Source of the DNA: Hymenobacter siberiensis
GTDB lineage: Bacteria; Bacteroidota; Bacteroidia; Cytophagales; Hymenobacteraceae
Assembly: GCF_018967845.1 (NCBI RefSeq)
Contig: NZ_JAHLZZ010000001.1
Span: 806,001-870,000, forward strand
Length of the DNA stretch: 64,000 bases
Direction: 5' to 3'
The notes under the pieces were generated by a model that was not told the DNA's origin, ran no database searches, and was given only the letters and a program-made list of their open reading frames with translations. A program made the position numbers and the translations under genes. Below, piece after piece: positions 12,512 to 20,843 of the stretch; within the stretch, counting starts at the first letter, position 1, and the number at the start of each line of letters is the position of its first letter.

Positions 12512-13084
12512 ATGAAAAAGTCTTTGTTCTCCCTTGCCTTGGTTACTTTCCTCAGCGCTGCTGCTATTACCAATGTTTCGGCCCAAACTAAAAAAATGCC
12601 CGGTACCGTAATGGTAGGTGGTGCGGCTATGTACCCCACGAAAAACATCGTGGAAAATGCAGTTAACTCGAAAGACCACACGACGCTGGTGGCTGCTGTG
12701 AAAGCCGCAGGCCTAGTTGAAACGCTAAGCAGCGCTGGTCCTTTCACCGTATTTGCTCCTACTAACGAAGCCTTCAACAAACTACCTGCTGGCACGGTAG
12801 AAACGCTGGTGAAGCCTGAGAATAAGGCTACGCTGACCAAAATCCTGACCTACCACGTTGTGGCTGGCCGTATGACTGCCGCTGACCTCAAGAAAGCCAT
12901 CAAGGCTGGTGGTGGCAAGGCTACGCTGAAGACGGTGAGCGGTGGTACTCTTACGGCGATGATTAAAGGCAAAACCATCGAGTTGAAGGACGAAAAAGGC
13001 GGCATATCGACTGTGACTATCGCAGACGTAATGCAGAGCAACGGCGTTATCCACGTAGTGAACACGGTGTTGATGCCCCAGTAA
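12512..13084 (+). CDS. Secreted fasciclin (FAS1) domain protein
   Basis: The start is ATG 12512, giving 190 residues; the upstream extension of the frame has no signal character. A signal peptide ends near NVSAQ. One FAS1 domain follows, with the H1 motif GPFTVFAPTNEAFNKLP, the middle YHVVAG segment and the H2 motif NGVIHVVNTVLMPQ at the very C-terminus. Single-domain FAS1 proteins in Bacteroidota are periplasmic or surface proteins linked to adhesion; the ligand is unknown. The gene is alone and ends in a hairpin shared with the convergent DnaJ-like gene. Codon use (AAG/GCT-rich) is more AT-rich than its neighbours, which may reflect high expression. Confidence 0.9.
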   Translation: MKKSLFSLALVTFLSAAAITNVSAQTKKMPGTVMVGGAAMYPTKNIVENAVNSKDHTTLVAAVKAAGLVETLSSAGPFTVFAPTNEAFNKLPAGTVETLVKPENKATLTKILTYHVVAGRMTAADLKKAIKAGGGKATLKTVSGGTLTAMIKGKTIELKDEKGGISTVTIADVMQSNGVIHVVNTVLMPQ

Positions 13085-13114
13085 GGCTTTCTGAGCTTTT
13101 GAATGCAACTTCGG

Positions 13115-13146
13115 CAACCGCCGCTGGCTTTGGCCGGCGGCGGTTG
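13115..13146. terminator. Hairpin between convergent genes 12512-13084 and 13167-14306
   Basis: CAACCGCCGCTGGC pairs with GCCGGCGGCGGTTG around a short loop. It lies 30 nt after the fasciclin stop and 21 nt after the stop of the opposite gene, with a few Ts on the plus side. Confidence 0.65.
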
Positions 13147-13166
13147 TTTGCGTAGTGGGGATGGGG

Positions 13167-14306
13167 CTAACGGCAGGCGGCCTTGGCGGTTCGGGCGTAT
13201 TCGTAACCCAGCTGCAGAGCGCGGCGATAGAACTCGCAGGCGGCGGTGGAATCGTTGGTGTGAGCAGCCAGCTTGCCGAGCAGGAAGTGGGTGCGGCCAT
13301 CGGTGGGATTGGCCTGGAGCACTCGGAAGTAGTCGGAACGGGCTTCGGGGTAGCGGGCGAGGGCGGCGAAGGCCACGCCACGCAATTGGGTGTAATGCCA
13401 GGGGGCTTTGCGCCCGGCGCGTTGGTATTGGCTCAGGCCAGTGGTGAAATCGGCTACGGCTAGGGCTGGCTGGTGCAGGTCGAGCAGGCGGGTTTCGCCC
13501 CGGGCGAGGTAGACGGTGCTGCGGGTGCTGTCGAGGGCCAGGGAGCGGGTGTAATTGAAGTCGGCGGTGCGAGCGCGGCCGAGGGTGGCCTCGCAGCGGC
13601 CCAGCTGGTAGAGCAGGTCGGCGGTGAGGCGACGGGATTGGGGCTGCTGGAGTGCGGCCTGGAAGTCGGCGCGGGCGGCGCGGGCATCGTGGAGGTGAAA
13701 ACGCGCCAGCTCGCCGCGCCGTCGCAGGGCGGGCGCGTAGTCGGGGCGGAAGTGCAGCGTTTCGTCCAGGTAGCTGGATGCTGCCGACCAATCGCCGCGC
13801 ACGTAGGCTCGCAGCCCATCGGCGTAGTTGCTGGTGGCGGAGACGTGGTCCATGGTCACTTTTACGGCCATGGCAAACAGCACAATTCCCGCGATGAAAA
13901 GCAGGGTGAAAAGCCAGTCGCGCCGATTGAAGGAAGGACGCTGGTGCGGAATGCGCTGGTAGTGCCGCTCGCGGCTGCCAGCGGGAGGACGGGTGCGGAG
14001 CGGGGCGGGGGGAGGCATGGGTACGCCGTAGACGTGCTGCGACACGGGCCGCTGCTGCTGCTGGCGCTGGGCTTCGGCGGCGCGGCGGGCTGCCTGGGTT
14101 AGCTGGAAGTCGTAGGTGGCCCGTCGGGCAGGGTCACCGAGGATGCCATAGGCCACGGCAACGGCTTTAAACTGCTCCTCATAGCGCACATCGCCGCCGT
14201 GCTTATCGGGGTGGTAGCGCACCACCAACTGCCGGTAGGCGCGCTTGATATCGGCGGCCGGGGCGGTGGGGGCAACTCCAAGAACTTGGTAATGATTCTG
14301 ACTCAC
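13167..14306 (-). CDS. Membrane-anchored DnaJ-TPR protein
   Basis: A J domain opens the protein (residues about 1-70) with an intact HPD at 32-34 (YHPDKHGG). A Gln- and Pro-rich linker follows, then a single membrane helix at about 131-151 (WLFTLLFIAGIVLFAMAV), then several TPR repeats to the end (for example RGDWSAASSYLDETLHFRPD and YLARGETRLLD). The J domain therefore faces the cytoplasm and the TPR part the periplasm, if the usual topology holds. I chose GTG 14306, which begins SQNHYQVLG like other J domains; an upstream GTG at 14321 adds five residues. It probably recruits Hsp70 to the membrane; substrates are unknown. Confidence 0.85.
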   Translation of the reverse strand: MSQNHYQVLGVAPTAPAADIKRAYRQLVVRYHPDKHGGDVRYEEQFKAVAVAYGILGDPARRATYDFQLTQAARRAAEAQRQQQQRPVSQHVYGVPMPPPAPLRTRPPAGSRERHYQRIPHQRPSFNRRDWLFTLLFIAGIVLFAMAVKVTMDHVSATSNYADGLRAYVRGDWSAASSYLDETLHFRPDYAPALRRRGELARFHLHDARAARADFQAALQQPQSRRLTADLLYQLGRCEATLGRARTADFNYTRSLALDSTRSTVYLARGETRLLDLHQPALAVADFTTGLSQYQRAGRKAPWHYTQLRGVAFAALARYPEARSDYFRVLQANPTDGRTHFLLGKLAAHTNDSTAACEFYRRALQLGYEYARTAKAACR

Positions 14307-14453
14307 GCTAACGGCAAACACAAAGGTGGGGGCAAAAGTCAGCCACGCGCCGAAATTTTCCGTAGAACCGGTACGGTCGGATGCTTTTTTTCTTGTTAAA
14401 TCAATGAAACAGCCGGGCTCATTTTTTCTTGTGTCACCCCTTTTTCGCGCCGC

Positions 14454-14831
14454 ATGTTTAACGACGACGATACTTCCAAAACCCCTCGCAACGACAGCTT
14501 GATTGGTAATCTAACGGGCTACCTCGATACCCGCATCGACCTGGTTCGGCTGGAAATACAGCAAAAAGTATCCACTATTTTTGTGGGCACTATTCACGGC
14601 GCTACCCTGGCCATTCTGGGGTTGTTGTTTGTAATCTTTGTGAGCGTATTTGCCGGGTTGGCGCTCAATTCCGCGCTAAATAGTCCTTACTGGGGCTTTG
14701 GTATCGTAGCTGGCTTCTACTTGGTACTGATGGTGCTGGTGCTGGTGGGCGTTGATAAAACGGCCTTCCAAGGTCTTGCCAACAAGGTGCTCAAGGACAC
14801 CATTTACAAATCTGATAAACGCCAAGCCTAA
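14454..14831 (+). CDS. Phage-holin-like superfamily III protein (Phage_holin_3_6)
   Basis: This 125-residue protein has a short charged N-terminus, an amphipathic segment (YLDTRIDLVRLEIQQKV) and two membrane helices (about 47-70 and 80-103). That layout matches the actinophage-holin-III-like family found in non-phage settings in many bacteria. It sits 12 nt ahead of the gene at 14844 and is probably co-transcribed with it. No phage genes are nearby, so a lytic role is unlikely. The family often occurs beside YtxH-like or stress membrane proteins. Confidence 0.8.
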   Translation: MFNDDDTSKTPRNDSLIGNLTGYLDTRIDLVRLEIQQKVSTIFVGTIHGATLAILGLLFVIFVSVFAGLALNSALNSPYWGFGIVAGFYLVLMVLVLVGVDKTAFQGLANKVLKDTIYKSDKRQA

Positions 14832-14843
14832 GCCGACCTTCTT

Positions 14844-15698
14844 ATGAGTGAGTTGCAAAACCCCCTGTTCGACGAGCAAAAAGAATTTCTCGAACGCAAA
14901 AAACTGGAGTATGAGCGCGCCTTGCGCGGCGACGTGGACCACATCAAGGAGCAATCGGTGGTGGTGGGCAAGGTGGCGCTGGTATGTGCCGGCCTGGCCG
15001 GTGGCGTATGGCTCATCACGAAGCTGATTGGCGGCAAGAAGCGCAAGCGTGTTCAGCAGAAGTACGTGGCCGACCATAGCGCGGCCGATAACGACTACGA
15101 GTTTGGTACCGATTATTATTCCAACAGCAAAAGCAAGAAGGATAAGAAGGGCAAAAAAGGTGATAACCTGGCGCACAAGTCCGCAGAAGAATCGGCCCGT
15201 GCTTTTGTGCAATACCAGCAGTACGCTCACGAAGCCGATGACCTGGGCTTTGGCTCCACGGCTTCGCATCCGGACGAGAATCCGTCGGAGACGGCTGCTG
15301 CCGCGCCCTTTGTCGCGGGTTCGACTTACGCGGATGAGAAGTTTGAGGAAGACCCGTTTCAGGATTTGCCTTACGACGACAGCCGCCGGCTGCCTGCCTC
15401 GCAGGCTTTCGACGAGTCCGCACCGGCTGGCTGCGCTAAAAAATCCCGCTCGCGCATAGTGGGCTCGGTATTTCAGGCATTTCTGCAGTCTGATACCGGT
15501 AAGGTATTGGTGGCTCAGGCGGCGGCTGTAGCCCTGGCCATGGTGACGAAAAAAGTAGGCGAGTTTTTCCCGGCGGACAAAAATGCCGACCTTGCGACTT
15601 CTCCCGGCTACGGCACAGCCGAAACGGGGGCTTCTCCCGTCGCCTCGTCTGCTCCTTCTGATTCCTCGGATGCGTCTAACCCTTCTAAGTCTTTATGA
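14844..15698 (+). CDS. Hypothetical membrane protein downstream of the holin-like gene
   Basis: I do not recognise a named family. The 284-residue protein starts with a charged coiled-coil-like stretch (residues 1-40), has one membrane helix at about 41-60 (VGKVALVCAGLAGGVWLITK) followed by a Lys/Arg cluster, then a long polar, acidic, low-complexity region. A second hydrophobic segment (VLVAQAAAVALAMVTKKV) lies near 220-240 and a Ser/Pro/Ala tail ends it. It follows the holin-like gene by 12 nt and overlaps the GGGP synthase start by 29 nt, so the three genes likely form one operon. Such pairs may act on the envelope; no function is proven. Confidence 0.75.
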   Translation: MSELQNPLFDEQKEFLERKKLEYERALRGDVDHIKEQSVVVGKVALVCAGLAGGVWLITKLIGGKKRKRVQQKYVADHSAADNDYEFGTDYYSNSKSKKDKKGKKGDNLAHKSAEESARAFVQYQQYAHEADDLGFGSTASHPDENPSETAAAAPFVAGSTYADEKFEEDPFQDLPYDDSRRLPASQAFDESAPAGCAKKSRSRIVGSVFQAFLQSDTGKVLVAQAAAVALAMVTKKVGEFFPADKNADLATSPGYGTAETGASPVASSAPSDSSDASNPSKSL

Positions 15699-16455
15699 TG
15701 CGCTGCGTGCCCGGCAGCAGCATGGCCGCAAAGCGCTGGCCGTATTGCTCGACCCGGACAACCTGGATGAAACCAGCCTGTTGCACCTGCTCGGCCTGAG
15801 TGAGGCGCATCCGGTCGATTACTTTTTTGTGGGGGGCAGCCTGGTGCTTAGTTCGCACCAAGCTGCCCTTATCACGTTAATCAAGGCCCATTCTGATGTG
15901 CCGGTGCTGCTGTTTCCCAGCCACAGCATGCACCTCGATGGCCCGGCCGATGGCTTGCTGCTGCTCTCGCTCATCTCGGGCCGCAACCCTGATTTTTTGA
16001 TTGGCCAGCACGTGGTGGCCGCGCCGCGCCTCAAGGCCAGCGGCTTGCAACTGCTGTCGACGGGCTATATGCTGGTCGATTCGGGCCGGCCTACCACGGC
16101 TTCCTACATGAGTGGTACCGCACCCATGCCGCACAATAAGCCGGGTATCGCGGCCTGCACGGCACTGGCTGGCGAGCAGCTGGGGCTGAAGCTGATGTAT
16201 CTCGACGGTGGCAGCGGGGCTCAAAACCCGGTATCCGGTGCGATGATTGCGGCCGTGCGCGAAGCCGTGAGTGCGCCCCTCATTGTGGGTGGCGGGCTGA
16301 ACTCAGGCGAGAGATTGTATGCAGCCCTGGCAGCCGGGGCCGACGTGGTGGTGGTGGGCAACCATATTGAGGCCAACCCGGAGTTTCTGGCCGAGGCGGT
16401 GGGCGTGGTCGCTTCGTTCAACCAAGTGGCGGCTTCGCAGCGCGTTTTCCAATAA
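15670..16455 (+). CDS. Geranylgeranylglyceryl phosphate synthase family protein (GGGPS/PcrB)
   Basis: The start is ATG 15670 inside the previous gene, giving 261 residues of a TIM barrel. Family marks are the LLDPDN motif early, DYFFVGGSLVL, PVLLFPSHSMH, then YLDGGSGAQNPV and the phosphate-binding APLIVGGGLNSG plus GADVVVVGNHIE. The enzyme joins a polyprenyl diphosphate to sn-glycerol 1-phosphate to make an ether-lipid precursor; Bacteroidota carry their own group of this mostly archaeal family, and its product there is poorly defined. It ends 20 nt before a bidirectional palindromic terminator. Confidence 0.92.
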   Translation: MRLTLLSLYDALRARQQHGRKALAVLLDPDNLDETSLLHLLGLSEAHPVDYFFVGGSLVLSSHQAALITLIKAHSDVPVLLFPSHSMHLDGPADGLLLLSLISGRNPDFLIGQHVVAAPRLKASGLQLLSTGYMLVDSGRPTTASYMSGTAPMPHNKPGIAACTALAGEQLGLKLMYLDGGSGAQNPVSGAMIAAVREAVSAPLIVGGGLNSGERLYAALAAGADVVVVGNHIEANPEFLAEAVGVVASFNQVAASQRVFQ

Positions 16456-16474
16456 CTGCGCGGCAGATGGCTTT

Positions 16475-16533
16475 GCTCCAAATAAAAAGGCCCTGAAACC
16501 GCAATGCGGTTTCAGGGCCTTTTTATTTGGAGC
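16475..16533. terminator. Bidirectional terminator, perfect palindrome with 28-bp arms
   Basis: Arms 16475-16502 and 16506-16533 are exact complements around AAT. The inner part, AAAAAGGCCCTGAAACCGC and its complement, gives A/T tracts on both sides. It serves the GGGP synthase gene on the plus strand and tRNA-Thr on the minus strand. The right arm includes the last three bases of the tRNA and the CCA-like triplet after it. Confidence 0.9.
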
Positions 16534-16603
16534 CGCTTATTGGACTCGAACCAACGACCTGCTCATTACGAATGAGCTGCTCTACCAACTGAGCTAAAGC
16601 GGC
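16531..16603 (-). tRNA. tRNA-Thr(CGT)
   Basis: On the minus strand, acceptor GCCGCTT pairs with AAGCGGC and the anticodon loop TTCGTAA gives CGT. The T-arm GTTGGTTCGAGTCCAAT is slightly imperfect. The discriminator is T and the next three bases are CCA. This CCA is part of the adjacent palindrome and may be coincidental, since the other two tRNAs here lack it. Confidence 0.93.
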
Positions 16604-16905
16604 TTGTTCCCGACCAACGGTTTTGGATGGGGCTGCAAAGATAGGCAATAGGCCGGAAGCCACGCAACCACAACTGGAGAAAAATTTAGCAACCGAACCC
16701 GGGGCCGTGCGTTTGCATTAGGAAACAGTCTTTCCTGCTTCCCCCGAAATCACTGCGCTCACCTACCGCTGGTCTGGATGGTACTGTTGCCCTCGCGCTG
16801 CGGAACCGATAAGCCGGAGCGGGCCGTTTATGTAAAGCAAAAGTGCCGAGTGCACGTCAGCAGGCGCTGACCGTACTTTGTGGCGGCGTTTACGTTTCCA
16901 GCTAT

Positions 16906-17172
16906 ATGAAATTTTGGCTCATATTCATTCTGATTTTTTTCGCGGTTCGATACCTGCTGCCCATTGTGCTGCGGCTGGCGCTAAGCGGCTTTGTGCGCAA
17001 GCAGATGCGCAACGGAGGCTTTGTGGTGCCGCCCCAGGCACGGCCCGATAGCAGCCCTAATGCCCAGCCCGGCGAAGTGCGGGTGGACTATGTGCCGCCC
17101 GTGGCAGAACAGGGCAAACAACCACACGACTTTAAGGGTGGGGAATACATTGATTTTGAGGAAGTAAAGTAG
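16906..17172 (+). CDS. DUF4834 family small membrane protein
   Basis: The start is ATG 16906 (88 residues). One N-terminal membrane helix (KFWLIFILIFFAVRYLLPIV) is followed by a basic segment and a Pro/Gly-rich tail ending in KGGEYIDFEEVK, the conserved C-terminal mark of DUF4834. This Bacteroidota family has no known function. It stands alone ahead of the YfhO gene, 126 nt away. Confidence 0.8.
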   Translation: MKFWLIFILIFFAVRYLLPIVLRLALSGFVRKQMRNGGFVVPPQARPDSSPNAQPGEVRVDYVPPVAEQGKQPHDFKGGEYIDFEEVK

Positions 17173-17298
17173 GGTAGGGTCAATTTCAGGAAGATTGGAG
17201 TGGCCTTGGGATTTGGGGATTGACTCCGGGACGTTAGCGGCTACGGGTGGTTCTACTGTACCTTCGGGCACGTTTTCATTTTCCCCAAAATTGCCCTG

Positions 17299-19839
17299 AT
17301 GGCTGTTGTTGCTTCTGCTCCTTCTGTTTCGTCCGCGCCGTGGTGGCAGCGGGCTGTGCCGCATGTGCTGGCGGTGTTGTTTTTCGTGGTGCTTGCCTGC
17401 GCGTATTTCGCGCCCATCATGTTCGATGGCAAAACCCTGGCTCAGCACGACATTACCCAGTTCCAAGGGGGGGCGCACGAGGCGCAGGAGTACGCTAAAG
17501 CCATGGGCAAAGAGGCTTTATGGACCAATTCCATGTTCTCGGGTATGCCCACGTACCTTATCAGCCTGCACTTTCCGGGCGACTGGTCCGGGTATTTGCA
17601 GAAGGCCATGACGCTGGGCCTACCCGCCGTGGTAGCCAACCTGTTTCTGGCGCTGCTCTGCGGCTACATTTTGCTGGTGGCGCTGGGCGTGCGGCCGCTC
17701 ATTGCGGTGGCGGGCGCGGTGGCGCTGGGCTTTTCGAGCTACAACCTGGCCATTCTGGCCGCTGGCCACAACACCAAGAGCCTGGCCCTGGCCTACGCGC
17801 CGCTGGTGCTGGGCGGCCTGCTCGTGACGTACCGCCGCGATAAGTGGCTGGGAGCCGCGCTTTTTGCCGTGGGCCTCACGCTGAACGTGCACGTCAACCA
17901 CCTTCAGATTACGTACTACCTGCTGCTGCTGGTGGCTATTTTCGGCATTATCGAGTTGGTATCGGCGGTGCGGGCGGGCCGCCTGCCCGATTTTGCCAAG
18001 CGCACGGCGCTGCTGGCGCTGGGCGCGGCGCTGGCCGTGGGTGTGAGTTTCGGCCGCCTCTACACCACCGCCGAATATAGCAAATACAGCAACCGGGGCC
18101 CGAGTGAGTTGAAGTCGGCCGCGCCTACTGCGCCCGGCCAGGCCCCGGCCGCCAACCCGGAGGACGCCGGCTCGGGCGTGGACCGCGACTACGCGTTCCA
18201 GTACAGCTACGGTGTGGGCGAAACTATTACTCTCCTGATTCCCAATTTCTACGGCGGGGCCAGCTCCATGCCGCTCGGCACCGATTCTAACCTGGCCAAA
18301 GCAGGCCTGCCGCAGGAATATTTGGGTTCGATGCCCACCTACTGGGGCCAGCAGAGCTACACGGCCGGGCCGGTGTATATGGGCGCGGTGGTATGCTTTC
18401 TGTTCATTCTGGGGCTGTTTGTGGTGGAAAAGCGTACGCGCTACTGGCTGCTGGCGGGCACGGTGCTGTCCATTTTACTGGCCTGGGGTAAGAACTTTGA
18501 AACGTTTAACTACCTGATTTTTGACCTGCTGCCGGGCTACAATAAGTTTCGGGCCGTGAGCATGGCGCTGGTGATTGCGCAGCTGGCCATGCCCATTCTG
18601 GGTGCGCTGGCCTTGAGCCGCATCCTGCGGCCCCGGCCGGCCGCTGCGCCCACGCTACTGGGTACCAAAGCGCCCCTTTCGGCCGAGGCTTCGGCATTAT
18701 TGCCCAAGGTGCTGTATGCCGGCGCTATCGCGGCCGGGTTGTGCGTGCTGGCTTATCTGGCCAGCTTCAGCTTCGATTTTGCCGCGCCCGTGGATGGGGA
18801 GCTGACCAAGCAGGGTTTCACGCCGCAGCTGCTGGGCGCGCTGCGCGCCGACCGCGCCGATTTGCTCCGCAACGACGTGTGGCGTGGGCTGCTCTTTATT
18901 GGGGCGGCGTTGGGCGTGCTGTATTTCCACCTGAAAGGACAACTGAAAGTGGTGCCGGCGGCGGCCATTATGGTGGTGCTGGTGCTGGTGGATTTGTGGG
19001 GCGTGGATAAGCGCTACCTCGGCGACAATAAATTTCAGCGCGAAACCATTGCCGAGGAATTCCAGCTCAGCCCGGCCGACCAGCTGATTTTGCAGGATAA
19101 GGACCTGAGCTACCGCGTGCTCAACGTGCAAAATCCCTTCAACGAAGCCCAGACTTCATACTTCCACAAGAGCATTGGTGGCTACCACGGGGCCAAGCTG
19201 CGCCGCTACCAGGACCTTATCGAACGCCAGATTTCAAACAATAACCAGCAGGTGCTCAATATGCTGAACATGCGCTACCTCATCACCGGTGACGCCAAGC
19301 AGCCAGTGCAGCGCAACCCCGGCGCGCTGGGCAATGCCTGGTTTGTGAGCGAAGTGCAGCCCGTGGCCAGCCCCGATGCCGAGATGGCGGCCCTCAGTAC
19401 CCTGAGCCCGGCCACCGAAGCGGTGGTGGATGCCAGCAAATTTCCGCAGCAAAAAGCCGCGACCTATGACATTGCCGGCTCCAGCATCGCTCTCACCAAC
19501 TATAGCCCCGACGAGCTGAAATACCGCTACAATGCTACGCAGGCCGGCCTGGTGGTGTTCTCCGAAATCTATTACGCCGATGGCTGGCAGGCTTTCATCG
19601 ATGGCAAGCCGGTGCCGCACATTCGGGCCGATTACGTGCTGCGGGCCCTACAGGTGCCGGCTGGCGCGCACACCATTGAGTTCAAGTTTGAGCCGAAGTC
19701 TTACGCTGTGGGCAATGCGGTGTCGTTGGTGGCCAGCATTGCGCTGCTGCTGGTGCTGGTGGGCACGGGCGTGTACGTAGCACGCCGCCGCGAGCGCAGC
19801 GGCGACGAGCTGCTGAACGACGCGCCGGTGCTGGCGTAG
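17299..19839 (+). CDS. YfhO-family polytopic membrane protein
   Basis: This 846-residue protein has about 12 hydrophobic segments and the features of bacterial YfhO: an early loop GKTLAQHDITQFQGGAHEA, SMFSGMPTYLIS, and a large extracytoplasmic C-terminal domain (about 580-810) ending before a last helix. The GT-C-like fold suggests transfer of sugars from lipid carriers; Bacillus YfhO is linked to glycosylation of lipoteichoic acid. In Bacteroidota the acceptor is unknown. It starts at ATG 17299 with no SD-like sequence. The next gene (19923) follows after 83 nt and is functionally unrelated. Confidence 0.88.
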   Translation: MAVVASAPSVSSAPWWQRAVPHVLAVLFFVVLACAYFAPIMFDGKTLAQHDITQFQGGAHEAQEYAKAMGKEALWTNSMFSGMPTYLISLHFPGDWSGYLQKAMTLGLPAVVANLFLALLCGYILLVALGVRPLIAVAGAVALGFSSYNLAILAAGHNTKSLALAYAPLVLGGLLVTYRRDKWLGAALFAVGLTLNVHVNHLQITYYLLLLVAIFGIIELVSAVRAGRLPDFAKRTALLALGAALAVGVSFGRLYTTAEYSKYSNRGPSELKSAAPTAPGQAPAANPEDAGSGVDRDYAFQYSYGVGETITLLIPNFYGGASSMPLGTDSNLAKAGLPQEYLGSMPTYWGQQSYTAGPVYMGAVVCFLFILGLFVVEKRTRYWLLAGTVLSILLAWGKNFETFNYLIFDLLPGYNKFRAVSMALVIAQLAMPILGALALSRILRPRPAAAPTLLGTKAPLSAEASALLPKVLYAGAIAAGLCVLAYLASFSFDFAAPVDGELTKQGFTPQLLGALRADRADLLRNDVWRGLLFIGAALGVLYFHLKGQLKVVPAAAIMVVLVLVDLWGVDKRYLGDNKFQRETIAEEFQLSPADQLILQDKDLSYRVLNVQNPFNEAQTSYFHKSIGGYHGAKLRRYQDLIERQISNNNQQVLNMLNMRYLITGDAKQPVQRNPGALGNAWFVSEVQPVASPDAEMAALSTLSPATEAVVDASKFPQQKAATYDIAGSSIALTNYSPDELKYRYNATQAGLVVFSEIYYADGWQAFIDGKPVPHIRADYVLRALQVPAGAHTIEFKFEPKSYAVGNAVSLVASIALLLVLVGTGVYVARRRERSGDELLNDAPVLA

Positions 19840-19922
19840 CTTCTGCTTTGTGCAAAATCAGGGAAAGGGGATGGGGGAACGGTTGTTTCTTTGGTCCCCT
19901 TTCTCGTTTTACCGCCGTCCCG

Positions 19923-20843
19923 ATGCTGCCTACATCCCTTCTTCAGCTGCTCGATGAGCCGGTAGCCAACGCCCACGGCGTGCGCCTGCTGCTGTGGCGC
20001 GACGACCTGGTGAACCCGGACCTGCCCGGCAACAAGGCCCGCAAGCTCAAGTACAATCTGGCGGCGGCCCGTGCGCAGGGCCACCACACGCTGCTCACTT
20101 TTGGCGGGGCTTATTCCAACCACATTGCGGCCGTGGCGGCGGCCGGCCGGCTGCTGGGCTTCCGCACCATCGGCTTGATTCGGGGCGATGAGCCGGCGGC
20201 GGGGTCCACGCTCAACCCCACGCTGGTCCGGGCCGCCGCCGATGGCATGGCCCTGCACTACCTCGACCGCACGGCCTACCGCCGCCGGCCCGAGCCGGAG
20301 TTTATGACGGAGCATCTGGCCCGCTTTGGCCCGGCCTACGTGCTGCCCGAGGGGGGAACTAATGCGCTGGCCCTGCCCGGCTGCGCCGAGCTGGTGGCCG
20401 AGATTCGACAGCAGGTTGATTTTGATGCGCTGGCCGTGGCCGTGGGTACCGGCGGCACCCTGGCGGGCCTGCTCACTGGCCTGGCTGGCCAGCAGCACGC
20501 CGTGGGCGTGGCGGCCCTGAAAAACGGCGGTTTTTTACGCACGGAAATTGATGCGCTGACCCAGGCGACGGCTGGACAGGCTTTCGATAATTATTCGCTT
20601 CAGACCGATTATCACTTCGGCGGCTACGCCAAGTATTCGGTCGAGCTGCTGGCGTTTATTCAGCAGTTTCAGGTGCAGCACGGCGTGCTGCTCGACCCGA
20701 TTTATACCGGCAAGCTGCTGTTTGGGGTGCTGCATTTGGTGGGGAAGGGTTATTTCCGGCGTGGTAGTACGGTGGTGGCTATTCACACCGGCGGGCAGCA
20801 GGCCTGGGCGGGCTGGGAAGAGCGGTTTGGGGCGCGAGGCTAG
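19923..20843 (+). CDS. PLP-dependent ACC deaminase/D-cysteine desulfhydrase family enzyme
   Basis: The start is ATG 19923 (306 residues). The cofactor lysine lies in GNKARKLKYNL, followed by LLTFGGAYSNHIAA, which binds substrate and phosphate, and VLPEGGTNALALPGC and AVGTGGTLAGLL for PLP phosphate. Bacterial members more often release H2S, ammonia and pyruvate from D-cysteine than open the ACC ring, so desulfhydrase activity is the safer guess. Its TAG stop shares the palindrome CTAG with the convergent gene, so the two reading frames overlap by 4 nt. Confidence 0.87.
   Translation: MLPTSLLQLLDEPVANAHGVRLLLWRDDLVNPDLPGNKARKLKYNLAAARAQGHHTLLTFGGAYSNHIAAVAAAGRLLGFRTIGLIRGDEPAAGSTLNPTLVRAAADGMALHYLDRTAYRRRPEPEFMTEHLARFGPAYVLPEGGTNALALPGCAELVAEIRQQVDFDALAVAVGTGGTLAGLLTGLAGQQHAVGVAALKNGGFLRTEIDALTQATAGQAFDNYSLQTDYHFGGYAKYSVELLAFIQQFQVQHGVLLDPIYTGKLLFGVLHLVGKGYFRRGSTVVAIHTGGQQAWAGWEERFGARG

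Noticed and set aside
14454-14831. Prophage suggested by the holin-like gene
   Set aside because: No integrase, capsid, terminase or lysin gene is nearby; this holin family occurs widely as a chromosomal gene.
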